Positions 26,485 to 35,802 of a DNA stretch of 40,202 nt are shown piece after piece (the first letter of the stretch is position 1; each line of letters starts with the position of its first letter). The DNA is taken from assembly GCF_001571225.1 (NCBI RefSeq), contig NZ_BCTJ01000033.1:1-40202 (forward strand). The letters are read 5' to 3'. Below the pieces are notes generated by a model. That model did not search any database. It was not told the DNA's origin and saw only the letters and a list, made by a program, of their open reading frames with translations. The position numbers and the translations under genes were made by a program. This DNA comes from Hydrogenophaga palleronii NBRC 102513 (GTDB lineage Bacteria; Pseudomonadota; Gammaproteobacteria; Burkholderiales; Burkholderiaceae_C).

Positions 26485-27692
26485 CAGCGGCCTCCTGCCG
26501 CAGCGGTCAGGGCGGTGAGGGTTTCGTCCGGCCGCGGCAGGGCGCTGTTTTCCAGGTCCTTGCGCAGGCGGGCGAGTGCGGTCTGCGCGGCGGCCACGCG
26601 GGGTGCAGTGCTGTCGAAGTAACGCGCCAGCGCGCCTTCCACGGCCACGATGTCGGCCTGGCTGGCCTGCATGTGGCGGGCCAGCAGGCCCAGCCGCGCA
26701 TTGAGCAGCTTGAGCTTGAGGTTCTCGCGCATGAACAGGGCCTGGTCGGGCGCGATCAGCACGGCTTCGGGGCGGTCGATGCGGCTCACGCGCACCAGCT
26801 CACGGCCGTTGCGGCTGACGTCGGCCCAGATGCGATCCCACAGCGCGCCCCAGCCACTGGCCAGGCGGTCCCAGGCGGCACTGAAACCGCTGCCGGTCTC
26901 AGCGGTGTCGGTGTCGGCTTCAGGGGCCTCGGCCTTCGCTGTCTCGGTCGCCGCAGGTGCCGCGGGTTTGTTCTTCTTGCCCTTGGCCCCGGGTGCCACC
27001 GGCTGGCCGACCTGGTTGAGCAGGGGCCACTCGTCGACCTGGCGCGCGAGGTCGTCCAGTTGCAGCACCAGCGAGGGAATGTCGGCCAGCGAAGCGCCCT
27101 GGATGCGCTGGATGTCGCGCGTGATGGCGCGCTGCACCGGGTTCAGGCGCGGCTGGGCGGCGCGCGAAATGCGCTGGTCGGCCGCCTGCAGCGCCGACAC
27201 CAGCGGCTGCGCGCTGCCGGTCAACTGGGCCTGCTGTTGTGCCAGGCGCAGGGCGGACTCCAGGTCTTCCACCAGGTTGTCGTCACGCGAGCGCGACAAG
27301 GACAACATGAGTTCTTCCAGCTGGCTGCGCTGCAGGCTGACCTCGGACAGGCGCAGCTCGGCCACGGCCAGGCGGGCCTGGAGTTCCTGCGTCAGCGCTT
27401 CGGCCTGCGCGGCCAGGGTGCGGGCCTCGACCGCCTGCGCCCCGGTGTCCTGGCTGCGGCGCGCCAGCTCCTGCTGCGTGAAGCCCAGCTTCTGCCACAT
27501 CAGGCCGGTGGTCAGCAGGGCAACCGCCGCCATCAGCAGCGCAACCCAGGTCAGCACACGCCCTGGCTGGCGCAGCTCGGCAGCAGGCTTGGCCACAGCC
27601 GGCGGCGCCGGCGTGGCGGCGGGCGGCACGGGGGCGGGCGCAGGCGCGGGCGGCGGTGCGGCGGGGGTGGGGTCTTGGTGTTCTGGGCTCAT
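26484..27692 (-). CDS. hemX: HemX-family membrane protein (uroporphyrinogen-III C-methyltransferase-like)
   Basis: A 402-aa protein with an unusual Pro/Ala-rich cytoplasmic N-terminus (residues 1-40), one transmembrane helix (about 46-66) and a long coiled-coil/helical periplasmic part. A Pro/Ala/Glu-rich, low-complexity insertion with a Lys-rich segment lies around 235-270. The family is often annotated as a uroporphyrinogen-III methyltransferase but lacks the methyltransferase fold; its true function in haem or envelope biology is unsettled. The ATG at 27692 overlaps the hemD stop by four bases, and the gene is coupled to hemY downstream. Confidence 0.87.
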   Translation of the reverse strand: MSPEHQDPTPAAPPPAPAPAPVPPAATPAPPAVAKPAAELRQPGRVLTWVALLMAAVALLTTGLMWQKLGFTQQELARRSQDTGAQAVEARTLAAQAEALTQELQARLAVAELRLSEVSLQRSQLEELMLSLSRSRDDNLVEDLESALRLAQQQAQLTGSAQPLVSALQAADQRISRAAQPRLNPVQRAITRDIQRIQGASLADIPSLVLQLDDLARQVDEWPLLNQVGQPVAPGAKGKKNKPAAPAATETAKAEAPEADTDTAETGSGFSAAWDRLASGWGALWDRIWADVSRNGRELVRVSRIDRPEAVLIAPDQALFMRENLKLKLLNARLGLLARHMQASQADIVAVEGALARYFDSTAPRVAAAQTALARLRKDLENSALPRPDETLTALTAAAGGR

Positions 27693-28576
27693 GGTGGGGT
27701 CCAGGTGGATTCTAGAGCGCGCACCACGTCGGCCAGCGCGGGTCGCGTTTCCACCACGTGGCCAAACCCGCTGTGTTGTGCGGCGGCTGCAATGCGCGGG
27801 TGCGTGACCAGCGCACTGGCCCGCGCCCAGGCCGACGCCGGGTACAGCGCCTGCAGGGGTGTGAACGCTTCCGAACTGCTGAACAGCCAGACGCTGCCGG
27901 GCTCACGCGCGCCTTCGACGTGTTGCAGGTCTTGCGCCGACAGCACGGGCGGGCGCCGCGCGTAGGCGACGCAGCCCTGCACCTGGGCGCCGGCGGCCTG
28001 GCACTGGCGGATCAGCCACTCGCGGCCGCTGCCGGCCACGGCCTGGCCGTCGTCAGGCGCGTCGGCCGCGCCCGCGGACGTGCCGCGCACGACCAGCACG
28101 CGCCGGCCCGGGCCGACCTGCCCGGCCACCACCGGCCAGAGGTGTTCGGAGTCGAACTGCGCGGCATCGGTTGCGGGGGCGTCGATGCGGTCGGGCGGCA
28201 GGCCGAGCCGGGCCAGCGCTTCGGCCAGCACACGTGCCGTGCCCGGGCCAGGGGCCCAGAAGCGGGTGCGCGATGGCGCCGATGCCGATGCCGGCGCGAG
28301 TGCGCGTTCCGGTGCGTCGGAGAAAAAATGCTTCACCGCCGCCGCACTGACGAACATGATGGCGTCGGCCTCGGCCCAGTGCGCGCGCCAGTGGCTCAGG
28401 GCCTGTTGTTCGTGCTCGGTGGCGGGCGCGGCGATCTCGATCAGCGGCAATGCCAGTGCGGGCCAGCCCTGCTCGCACAGGGCCGCGGCCCAGTTGGCCG
28501 CTTCGGGCGCAGGCCGGGTGACGATGAGCCGTTCGAGCCGGCTCGATCCGGTGGGCGGGGTCTGCGGGCCCGCCAA
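27689..28576 (-). CDS. hemD: Uroporphyrinogen-III synthase
   Basis: A 295-aa cytoplasmic enzyme that cyclises hydroxymethylbilane with inversion of ring D. Sequence conservation in this family is low; supporting features are LIVTRPAPEAANWAAAL at the N-terminus, IMFVSAAAVKHFF around residue 75, the FWAPGPGTARVLAEAL stretch, and VWLFSSSEAF near 225. Position between hemC and hemX clinches the call. Initiation is at TTG (28576): no ATG or GTG lies near the N-terminus, and GGGAG stands eight bases upstream, inside the end of hemC. The gap to hemC is three bases, and the stop overlaps hemX by four. Confidence 0.9.
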   Translation of the reverse strand: MAGPQTPPTGSSRLERLIVTRPAPEAANWAAALCEQGWPALALPLIEIAAPATEHEQQALSHWRAHWAEADAIMFVSAAAVKHFFSDAPERALAPASASAPSRTRFWAPGPGTARVLAEALARLGLPPDRIDAPATDAAQFDSEHLWPVVAGQVGPGRRVLVVRGTSAGAADAPDDGQAVAGSGREWLIRQCQAAGAQVQGCVAYARRPPVLSAQDLQHVEGAREPGSVWLFSSSEAFTPLQALYPASAWARASALVTHPRIAAAAQHSGFGHVVETRPALADVVRALESTWTPP

Positions 28577-28579
28577 GTT

Positions 28580-29536
28580 TCAGGCTCCCGCCGCGGGTGG
28601 TGCGGCGCCCGCGGCACGCAGGGCCAGGGCCACCCGCTGGCCCAGTTCTTCGGCCGCCAGCAGGCTGTCGACACGGGCCTGTTCGTGCACACGCACCAGC
28701 GGCTGCCGGCCTTCGGGGTCACCCCAGGCCGCGGTCAGCAACAGCTCACCCTCGGACACCCAGTCGGCGTAGGCGGCCAGCGGCATGGAGCAACTGCCAC
28801 CCATGGCGCGCGAGACCGTGCGTTCGGCCGCCACGCGCAGCCAGGTGGGCGGGTGCGCCAGCGGCGCCAGTGCGGCCACCAGGTCGGCGCGGTGGGCGCG
28901 CACCTCGATGCCCAACGCGCCCTGCCCGGCCGCCGGCAGGGATTCGGCCGGTTCAAAGATGTGGCGGATGCGCTCGCCCAGGCCCAGGCGCTTGAGGCCC
29001 GCGGCCGCCAGCACGATGGCGTGGTACTGGCCTTCGTCGAGCTTGCGCAGCCGTGTGTCGAGGTTGCCGCGCAACGGCTCGATGCGCACGTCGGTGCGGC
29101 CCAACGCGTCCAGCGCCTCGCGCAGCAGCACCAGGCGGCGCAGGCTGGAGGTGCCGACCACGGCGTCGGCCGGCAGATCGGCCAGGCCGGCGCAGTGCGG
29201 CGACACCCAGGCGTCGCGTGGGTCTTCGCGCTCCATCACGCAGGCGAGCGAGAAACCGGTGGGCAGCTCCATCGGCACGTCCTTGAGCGAGTGCACGGCG
29301 ATGTCGGCACGGCCGTCTTCCAGCGCCAGTTCGAGTTCTTTCACGAACAGGCCCTTGCCGCCGACCTTGGACAGGCTGCGGTCGAGGATCTGGTCGCCCA
29401 GGGTGGTCATGCCGAGCAGGCTGACGCGGTGGCCCAGGCCTTCGAGCAAGGCCTTGACGTGCTCGGCCTGCCAGAGGGCGAGGCGGCTTTCGCGGGTGGC
29501 GATGGTGATCGCCAGGGCGGGAGAAGATGGGGGCAT
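28580..29536 (-). CDS. hemC: Hydroxymethylbilane synthase (porphobilinogen deaminase)
   Basis: A 318-aa enzyme that joins four porphobilinogen units into hydroxymethylbilane in tetrapyrrole synthesis. Visible landmarks are [15 protein letters not shown] at the start, VHSLKDVP with the catalytic aspartate D86, GTSSLRR (128-134), and [11 protein letters not shown] with C249 that carries the dipyrromethane cofactor. Start at 29536 (MPPSSPAL) gives a normal N-terminus; no strong Shine-Dalgarno precedes it, and upstream in-frame codons enter the intergenic region shared with ppc. It is the first gene of hemC-D-X-Y and divergent from ppc. Confidence 0.96.
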   Translation of the reverse strand: MPPSSPALAITIATRESRLALWQAEHVKALLEGLGHRVSLLGMTTLGDQILDRSLSKVGGKGLFVKELELALEDGRADIAVHSLKDVPMELPTGFSLACVMEREDPRDAWVSPHCAGLADLPADAVVGTSSLRRLVLLREALDALGRTDVRIEPLRGNLDTRLRKLDEGQYHAIVLAAAGLKRLGLGERIRHIFEPAESLPAAGQGALGIEVRAHRADLVAALAPLAHPPTWLRVAAERTVSRAMGGSCSMPLAAYADWVSEGELLLTAAWGDPEGRQPLVRVHEQARVDSLLAAEELGQRVALALRAAGAAPPAAGA

Positions 29537-29610
29537 GGGATGGGGTCCGGAAGGGGCCGGCAAGGCTCGGGCGATTTGGTACCCGGCAGGTAACGGAGCG
29601 GTGTTCGGGG

Positions 29611-29620
29611 ATGCTAGCAT
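29611..29620. promoter_or_regulatory. Palindromic -10 candidate between hemC and ppc
   Basis: ATGCTAGCAT is a perfect 10-bp palindrome in the 138-base divergent gap. Read on either strand it gives TGC-TAGCAT, an extended -10. It could serve ppc (start 54 bases on), hemC, or both. No clear -35 is visible on either side. Confidence 0.4.
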
Positions 29621-29674
29621 GGCCTGTTGTCCCGAGTGCCCAGCCCATCCCCTCATTCCAACACCCAGCACGCC

Positions 29675-32536
29675 ATGACGCGAAGCCCTGCCCGCACCTC
29701 ACCCAAGTCCTCTGTCCGCAAGGGCGCCGGCCGGGCCGACAAGGACCAGCCTCTGATCGACGACATCCGGCTGCTGGGCCGCATCCTCGGTGACGTGATC
29801 CGCGAACAGGAGGGCCAGGCCGCATTCGACCTGATCGAGCAGATCCGCCAGCTCTCGGTGGCCTTCCGCCTGCACGCCGACCAGTCGGCCGACAAGGCAC
29901 TCAAGAAGCTGCTCAAAGGCCTGAGCGGCGACCGCGCGGTGAGCGTGATCCGCGCCTTCACCTACTTCAGCCACCTGGCCAACCTCGCCGAGGACCGCCA
30001 CCACATCCGCCGCCGCGCGGTGCACGAACACGCCGGTGACACCCAGGAAGGCAGCCTGGCGCGCACGCTGCAGCGGCTTCAGAAAGCCGGCATCGAGCCG
30101 GCCGAGGTGGTGCGCACGCTGGCCGACGCCCACATCTCGCCGGTGCTCACCGCCCACCCGACCGAGGTGCAGCGCAAGAGCATCCTGGACGCCGAGCGCG
30201 CCATCGCGCGCCTGCTGAGCGAACGCGACGACCCGCAGCGCCTGCCGCGCGAGCGCGCCGACATCGAGGCCCAGATCCGCGCGCGTGTCACGCAGCTGTG
30301 GCAGACCCGCCTGCTGCGTTTCACCAAGCTCACCGTGGCCGATGAAATCGAAAACGCGCTGAGTTATTACGAGGCCACCTTCCTCACGCAGATACCGCGC
30401 CTGTACCGCGAACTGGAAGACGGCCTGGGCGCTGGCAACAGCGACGGTGACGATGTGGACCTGATCGCGCCCTTCCTGCGCATGGGGCAGTGGATCGGTG
30501 GCGACCGCGACGGCAACCCCAACGTCACCGCCGACACCCTGCAGCTCGCGCTGGACAGCCAGGCCGACATGGCGCTGCGCCACCACCTCACGCAGCTGCA
30601 CCACCTGGGCGCCGAGCTGTCGGTCTCGGCCGTGCTCACCAGTGTGAGCCCCGAGATGCAGGCCCTGGCCGAGCGCTCGCCCGATACCAACCCGCACCGG
30701 CTGGACGAACCCTACCGCCGCGCCCTCACCGGCATGTACGCGCGCCTGGCGGCCACGCTGCAGCACCTCACCGGGCGAGAAGCAGCGCGCCACGCGATCG
30801 CACCGCAAGACCCCTACACCAGCGCCAAAGAACTGCTGGCCGACCTGCGCACCATCGAAGCCTCGCTGAAGGCCAACCACGGCGCGGCGCTGGCACGCGC
30901 GCGCCTGCAGCCGCTGATGCGCGCTGTGCAGGTGTTCGGCTTCCACCTCGCCACGGTGGACCTGCGGCAAAGCTCGGACAAACACGAAGAAGTGGTGGCC
31001 GAGCTGCTGGCCGCGGCGCGCATCGAACCACAATACTCGGCACTCGACGAGGCCGGCAAACGCGCCGTGCTGCTGCGCCAGCTCAACGACGCCCGGCCGC
31101 TGCGCGTGCCCGGCACCGTGTACTCGCCCCACACCCTGGGCGAACTGGCCATCTTCGACACCGCACGCAGCGGGCGCGAGCGTTTTGGCGCGCAGGCAAT
31201 CCGCCACGCCATCATCAGCCACACCGAAACCGTGAGCGACCTGCTGGAGCTGTTGCTGCTGCAGAAAGAAGCCGGCCTGATGCGCGGCACCCTGGCCGAA
31301 GACGCGGTCTGCGACCTGATCGTGGTGCCGCTGTTTGAAACCATCGAAGACCTGCGCAACGCCGCGCCCATCATGCGCGACTATCTCGCCCTGCCCGGCG
31401 TGCGCGCCATGGTGCGGCGCGGTGCGGCCGATGGCTACAGCGAGCAGGACATCATGCTGGGCTATTCCGACAGCAACAAGGACGGCGGCATCTTCACCAG
31501 CAACTGGGAGCTGTACCGCGCCGAGATCGCGCTGGTGGAACTGTTCGACACGCTCAACAAGGGCAGCGACAAGCCGCTGCAACTGCGCATGTACCACGGC
31601 CGCGGCGGCACGGTGGGCCGTGGCGGTGGCCCGAGCTTCCAGGCCATCCTGGCGCAGCCACCCGGCACCGTGCGCGGCCAGATCCGCCTGACCGAACAGG
31701 GCGAGGTGATCGGCTCCAAGTACGCCAACCCCGAGATCGGGCGGCGCAACCTGGAGACCCTGGTGGCCGCCACGCTGGAAGCCACCCTGCTCAAGTCGAC
31801 GCGCAACGCGCCCGCAGCCTTCCTGGCTGCGGCCGACGAAATCTCGCGCCAGAGCATGGCGGCCTACCGCGCGCTGGTCTACGACACCCCGCGTTTTGCC
31901 GAGTACTTCTTCGCCGCCACGCCGATCCGCGAAATCGCCGAACTCAACATCGGCTCACGACCGGCCTCGCGCAAGGCCACGCAGAAGATCGAAGACCTGC
32001 GCGCCATTCCCTGGGGCTTCAGCTGGGGCCAGTGCCGCCTCACGCTGCCGGGCTGGTACGGCTTCGGTTCGGCCGTGCACAGCTTCCTGCACCGCGACGG
32101 CCCCAAGGGCGTGGCGGCGCAAAAGGCGTTGCTGCAGAAGATGGTCAAGCAGTGGCCTTTCTTCAGCACCCTGCTCTCCAACATGGACATGGTGCTGGCC
32201 AAGAGCGACCTGGCACTGGCGTCACGTTACTCCGAACTGATGCCCGACAAGCGCCTGCGCAACCAGGTGTTCAAGGCGATCGAGCTCGAGTGGCAACGCA
32301 CCGCCGATGCACTCGCGCTCATCACCGGCGACAAGCAGCGGCTGGTCAACAACGCAGCGCTGCAACGCTCGATGCGCCACCGCTTCCCCTACATCGACCC
32401 GCTGCACCACCTGCAGGTGGAGCTGGTGCGGCGCTACCGCGCCGGCGAACACGGGGCCGACCGCGACGAGCGGGTGCGCCGCGGCATCCACATCTCCATC
32501 AACGGCATCGCCGCCGGCCTGCGCAACACCGGCTAG
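29675..32536 (+). CDS. ppc: Phosphoenolpyruvate carboxylase
   Basis: A 953-aa enzyme that carboxylates PEP with bicarbonate to oxaloacetate, refilling the TCA cycle. Catalytic landmarks are H161 in [12 protein letters not shown]602 in [11 protein letters not shown]643 and R649 in [12 protein letters not shown], and [15 protein letters not shown] near residue 785. The protein ends with NTG, the normal C-terminus. It is about 70 residues longer than E. coli Ppc, partly from a basic N-terminal tail. I chose the ATG at 29675; a start at 29627 would add 16 residues. It is divergent from the hem operon and fits alongside the glyoxylate-to-glycerate route, although no link is shown. Confidence 0.96.
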   Translation: MTRSPARTSPKSSVRKGAGRADKDQPLIDDIRLLGRILGDVIREQEGQAAFDLIEQIRQLSVAFRLHADQSADKALKKLLKGLSGDRAVSVIRAFTYFSHLANLAEDRHHIRRRAVHEHAGDTQEGSLARTLQRLQKAGIEPAEVVRTLADAHISPVLTAHPTEVQRKSILDAERAIARLLSERDDPQRLPRERADIEAQIRARVTQLWQTRLLRFTKLTVADEIENALSYYEATFLTQIPRLYRELEDGLGAGNSDGDDVDLIAPFLRMGQWIGGDRDGNPNVTADTLQLALDSQADMALRHHLTQLHHLGAELSVSAVLTSVSPEMQALAERSPDTNPHRLDEPYRRALTGMYARLAATLQHLTGREAARHAIAPQDPYTSAKELLADLRTIEASLKANHGAALARARLQPLMRAVQVFGFHLATVDLRQSSDKHEEVVAELLAAARIEPQYSALDEAGKRAVLLRQLNDARPLRVPGTVYSPHTLGELAIFDTARSGRERFGAQAIRHAIISHTETVSDLLELLLLQKEAGLMRGTLAEDAVCDLIVVPLFETIEDLRNAAPIMRDYLALPGVRAMVRRGAADGYSEQDIMLGYSDSNKDGGIFTSNWELYRAEIALVELFDTLNKGSDKPLQLRMYHGRGGTVGRGGGPSFQAILAQPPGTVRGQIRLTEQGEVIGSKYANPEIGRRNLETLVAATLEATLLKSTRNAPAAFLAAADEISRQSMAAYRALVYDTPRFAEYFFAATPIREIAELNIGSRPASRKATQKIEDLRAIPWGFSWGQCRLTLPGWYGFGSAVHSFLHRDGPKGVAAQKALLQKMVKQWPFFSTLLSNMDMVLAKSDLALASRYSELMPDKRLRNQVFKAIELEWQRTADALALITGDKQRLVNNAALQRSMRHRFPYIDPLHHLQVELVRRYRAGEHGADRDERVRRGIHISINGIAAGLRNTG

Positions 32537-32603
32537 GCCCGGGAGCCGCGGGCGGCCCCAACCGCCCGAACCCACTTGAGCAACGCGGTGTGCCCGGAGT
32601 CCC

Positions 32604-32609
32604 TAAAAT
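32604..32609 (+). promoter_or_regulatory. -10-like box TAAAAT, 6 bases before a GTG start
   Basis: TAAAAT is followed by GGCCCG and then the GTG at 32616. The box matches five of six consensus positions. There is no Shine-Dalgarno, so the transcript probably begins at or beside the GTG. The -35 position is not recognisable. Confidence 0.5.
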
Positions 32610-32615
32610 GGCCCG

Positions 32616-33473
32616 GTGAACACCTTGCTCAACGCCGACCTGCACTGCCACTCCGTCATCTCCGACGGCACGCTCACGCCTGAAGCCCTGGCGCAGCGCG
32701 CCAAGGCCAACGGGGTGGAGCTCTGGGCGTTGACCGACCACGACGAACTTGGCGGCCAGGACCGCGCCATCGCCGCCGCCCGCGAAGCCGGCTTGGCGTA
32801 CCTCACCGGCGTCGAGATCTCGGTCACCTTTGCCGGCACCACCGTGCACATCGTCGGCCTGGGCATGGACCACCAACACCCGGCCCTGTTGAGCGGCCTG
32901 CACGCCACCCGCGGTGGACGCGAAGAGCGGGCGCGCGAAATGAGTGACGGCCTGGCGCGCGTCGGCATCACCGGCGTCTACGAAGGTGCGCTGAAGTACG
33001 TCGGCAACCCCGAGCTGATCTCGCGCTCGCACTTCGCGCGCTACATGGTGGAGATCGGTGTCTGCAAGGACATCAGCGAAGTGTTCCGCAAGTACATCAC
33101 CGAAGGCAAACCCGGCTTCGTGCCGCACCGCTGGGCCTCGCTGGCCAACGCCGTGGGCTGGATCACCGAATCCGGCGGCGAGGCGGTGATCGCCCACCCA
33201 GGGCGCTACAAGCTCACGCCGAACGAAGAGTTTGCGCTGTTCACCGAGTTCAAGGCCCACGGCGGCCGCGGCGTGGAGGTGATGACCGGTGCCCACGGCC
33301 AGGCCGACTATGTGAAGTACGCCGGCTACTGCCAGGAGTTCGGCCTCGCCGCCTCGCGCGGCAGCGACTTCCACAGCCCCGAAGAAAGCCACACCGATCT
33401 GGGCAAGCTGCCCGATCTGCCCGGCAGCGTCACCCCGGTGTGGGCGCTGCTGGAATCGCGCATCCAGCAATGA
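32616..33473 (+). CDS. PHP-domain phosphoesterase (YciV/RNase AM type)
   Basis: A 285-aa metal-dependent phosphoesterase. The PHP motifs are present: DLHCHSVISDG (8-18), LTDHDE (39-44), HPGRYKL near 194-200 and GSDFHSP near 249-255. YciV/TrpH relatives are 3',5'-nucleotide bisphosphatases that also act as 5'-3' exonucleases on RNA 5' ends. The start is GTG (32616), preceded by TAAAAT rather than a ribosome site. It overlaps the next gene (EamA) by four bases and leads a run of five plus-strand genes ending in trpS. Confidence 0.9.
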   Translation: MNTLLNADLHCHSVISDGTLTPEALAQRAKANGVELWALTDHDELGGQDRAIAAAREAGLAYLTGVEISVTFAGTTVHIVGLGMDHQHPALLSGLHATRGGREERAREMSDGLARVGITGVYEGALKYVGNPELISRSHFARYMVEIGVCKDISEVFRKYITEGKPGFVPHRWASLANAVGWITESGGEAVIAHPGRYKLTPNEEFALFTEFKAHGGRGVEVMTGAHGQADYVKYAGYCQEFGLAASRGSDFHSPEESHTDLGKLPDLPGSVTPVWALLESRIQQ

Positions 33474-34381
33474 TGGCGGCGCCCGCCCGCCACCCGCCCG
33501 CGCAGGCCGTGCTGGGCATTGCCTTCCTCGTGCTCGCCACGGCCTGTTTTGCCGTGCTCGACACCTCGGTCAAGTACGTCGGTGCCTTCGTGCCGGTGCT
33601 CATCGCCGTGTGGTTCCGTTATGTGTTCCACGCCGTCGTGGTCAGCGCCGTGATGCTGCCGGTGCGTGGCCGCAGCCTGGCGCGCACGCAGCACCCGCGC
33701 TTTCAGCTGCTGCGCGGCGCCCTGCTGCTGACGGTGAGCGCGTTGTCCTTCGTGGCCCTGCAGTACATGCCGGTGGGCGAGTTCACTGCCATCGTGATGA
33801 TCACGCCGCTGGTGGTCACACTGCTGGCCGCGCTGTTCCTGCGCGAACGGGTGTCGGCGCTGCGCTGGCTGCTGGTCAGCGGCGGGTTTGCCGGTGCCCT
33901 GCTGGTGGTGCGCCCGGGTGGCGACGTGATCGGCTGGGCCAGCCTGCTGCCGCTGGTGATGGTGTTCACCTACGCCTGGTTCCAGATCCTCACCAGCAAG
34001 ATGGCGCGCACCGAAGACCCGATGACCATGCACTTCTACACCGGCTGGGTCGGTGCCCTGGGCTCCAGCCTGTTGCTGCCGCTGGTGTGGCAGCAGATTC
34101 CGGACGCCGCCACCTTCGCCATCCTGTGCCTGATAGGGCTGATGGGCACGGTGGGCCACTTCCTGCTGATCCTGGCGTTCCAGCGCACCCAGGCCTCCAC
34201 CCTCACACCCTACCTGTACGGACAGATCGGCTTTGCCATGTTCTGCGGCTGGCTGGTGTTTGGCCACGTGCCGGGCGCGCTGGAGCTCACCGGCATCGCC
34301 ATGATCGTGCTCTGCGGCGCCACCGCCAGCTGGCTCACCGCACGCGACCGGCGTTTGCCGGTGGAACCACCGGAAGCATGA
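33470..34381 (+). CDS. EamA-family (DMT superfamily) transporter
   Basis: A 303-aa inner-membrane protein with about ten hydrophobic helices arranged as two EamA repeats; the first covers about residues 15-145 (VLATACFAVLDTSVKYVGAFVPV... EFTAIVMITPLVVTLLAALFLRE), the second about 155-295. The family exports metabolites or amino acids; no substrate can be named. The ATG at 33470 overlaps the stop of the PHP gene by four bases (ATGA), so it is coupled. A second ATG follows immediately. The next gene begins 30 bases after its stop. Confidence 0.9.
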   Translation: MMAAPARHPPAQAVLGIAFLVLATACFAVLDTSVKYVGAFVPVLIAVWFRYVFHAVVVSAVMLPVRGRSLARTQHPRFQLLRGALLLTVSALSFVALQYMPVGEFTAIVMITPLVVTLLAALFLRERVSALRWLLVSGGFAGALLVVRPGGDVIGWASLLPLVMVFTYAWFQILTSKMARTEDPMTMHFYTGWVGALGSSLLLPLVWQQIPDAATFAILCLIGLMGTVGHFLLILAFQRTQASTLTPYLYGQIGFAMFCGWLVFGHVPGALELTGIAMIVLCGATASWLTARDRRLPVEPPEA

Positions 34382-34411
34382 GTGGACTTCAGAGCGGATC
34401 ACAATCAGGCC

Positions 34412-35047
34412 ATGTCCCAGTTTTTTGAAGTCCATCCCGACAATCCGCAGCCGCGCCTGCTCAAACAGGCGGCGCAGCTGCTCGAACGCGGCGGCGTGCT
34501 CGCGGTGCCGACCGATTCGAGCTATGCCCTGGTCTGCCAGCTCGACGACAAGGCCGCGGCCGACCGCCTGCGCCGCATCCGCCAGGTGGACGACAAACAC
34601 CACCTCACCCTGCTCTGCCGCGACCTCAGCGAACTCGCGAGCTACGCCAAGGTGGACAACCGGCAGTACCGCCTGCTCAAGCTCGCCACGCCGGGCGCGT
34701 ACACCTTCATCCTGGAAGCCAGCAAGGAAGTGCCACGCCGCGTGAGCCACCCCTCGCGCAAGACCATCGGCCTGCGCGTGCCGGATCACAAGGCCCTGCA
34801 GACCCTGCTGGAGCTGCACAACGCGCCGCTGCTGGCCACCACCCTGATCCTGCCGGGCGAGACCGACCCGCTGAACGACGCGCAACAGATCCGCGAGCGC
34901 CTGGAGCACGAACTGGCCGGTGTGATCGACGCCGGTGCCTGCGCGCTGGAGCCCACCACGGTGGTCGACCTCACGCCCATGGGCAGCGGTGGCGAGCCCG
35001 AGGTGGTGCGCAGCGGCCAGGGTGCGCTCGGCCCGCTCGGCCTCTGA
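34412..35047 (+). CDS. YciO/Sua5/YrdC-family threonylcarbamoyl-AMP synthase-like protein
   Basis: A 211-aa protein with the YrdC fold. AAQLLERGGVLAVPTDSSYALVCQL forms the N-terminal part, then KHHLTLLCRDLSELASYA and the TPGAYTFILEA segment; the C-terminus holds STV-like VDLTP and a final ...VVRSGQGALG. This pattern matches the YciO branch rather than the essential TsaC/Sua5 that makes the t6A precursor, so its role in tRNA modification is uncertain. I use the ATG at 34412 (MSQFFEVHP). A CACAAT box six bases upstream hints at a nearby promoter. It sits between EamA and the site-2 protease. Confidence 0.86.
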   Translation: MSQFFEVHPDNPQPRLLKQAAQLLERGGVLAVPTDSSYALVCQLDDKAAADRLRRIRQVDDKHHLTLLCRDLSELASYAKVDNRQYRLLKLATPGAYTFILEASKEVPRRVSHPSRKTIGLRVPDHKALQTLLELHNAPLLATTLILPGETDPLNDAQQIRERLEHELAGVIDAGACALEPTTVVDLTPMGSGGEPEVVRSGQGALGPLGL

Positions 35048-35125
35048 GTTCCGCCGTCTCCGGCACACCGACGCCTTCTTTCCCACTCTGGGACAATCAA
35101 CCCCTGCCCACCGCGCCTGCCCGAC

Positions 35126-35794
35126 ATGGATTTCGCCCAGATCGTTCAAACCGTCGCCCTCTACGCCATTCCGGTGCTGTTCGCGATCACGCTGCACGAA
35201 GCCGCCCACGGCTACGCCGCCAAACACTACGGAGACAACACGGCCGAGATGCTGGGTCGCATCACGCTCAACCCGGTCAAGCACATCGATCCGCTGGGCA
35301 CGATCGCGATGCCGCTGCTGCTGTACTTCGCCACCTCGGGCGTGTTCCTGTTCGGGTATGCCAAGCCGGTGCCGGTGAACTTCGGCCGTCTGCGCAACCC
35401 CAAGCGCGACATGATCTGGGTGGCACTGGCCGGCCCGGGCGCCAACCTGGTCCAGGCCATCGGCTGGAGCGTGCTGTTCTACGTGCTGGTCGCCAGCGGC
35501 GTGCGCGAGCCGTTCTTCCTCAAGATGTGCGAGGCCGGCGTGCGGGTCAACCTCGTCATGTTCGCCTTCAACCTGTTCCCGCTGCCGCCACTTGATGGTG
35601 GCCGCGTGCTGGTCGGCCTGCTGCCCTGGAAACAGGCCGCGCTGGTATCGCGTGTCGAGCCCTTTGGTTTCTTCATCGTGATGGCGCTGGTGATCTCCGG
35701 CATCGTGAGCACCTTCTGGTTGCGGCCACTGATGTCGATCACCCAGAGCGCCATCCAGTTTCTGCTCTCCCCTCTTCGTTCGCTGCTGCTCTGA
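35126..35794 (+). CDS. Site-2-type membrane metalloprotease (M50 family)
   Basis: A 222-aa polytopic membrane protease. The zinc ligands are H24 and H28 with catalytic E25 in HEAAH, and the third ligand is D157 in NLFPLPPLDGGRV. At least five hydrophobic segments are visible (about 8-28, 57-76, 97-122, 142-155, 175-195). It lacks PDZ domains, so it belongs to the short, rhomboid-adjacent subgroup of unknown substrate often encoded next to trpS in Burkholderiales. Upstream, TGGGACAAT (35089-35097) is a possible extended -10. Its stop is eight bases before trpS. Confidence 0.9.
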   Translation: MDFAQIVQTVALYAIPVLFAITLHEAAHGYAAKHYGDNTAEMLGRITLNPVKHIDPLGTIAMPLLLYFATSGVFLFGYAKPVPVNFGRLRNPKRDMIWVALAGPGANLVQAIGWSVLFYVLVASGVREPFFLKMCEAGVRVNLVMFAFNLFPLPPLDGGRVLVGLLPWKQAALVSRVEPFGFFIVMALVISGIVSTFWLRPLMSITQSAIQFLLSPLRSLLL

Positions 35795-35802
35795 ACCGTC
35801 CC

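Noticed and set aside
29699..31597. 632-aa open frame antisense to ppc
   Set aside because: Mirror of ppc with biased composition; ppc catalytic motifs are intact on the other strand.
33326..35284. 652-aa open frame antisense to the PHP, EamA and YciO genes
   Set aside because: It crosses three genuine genes and their junctions and has His/Gln/Arg-rich noise composition.
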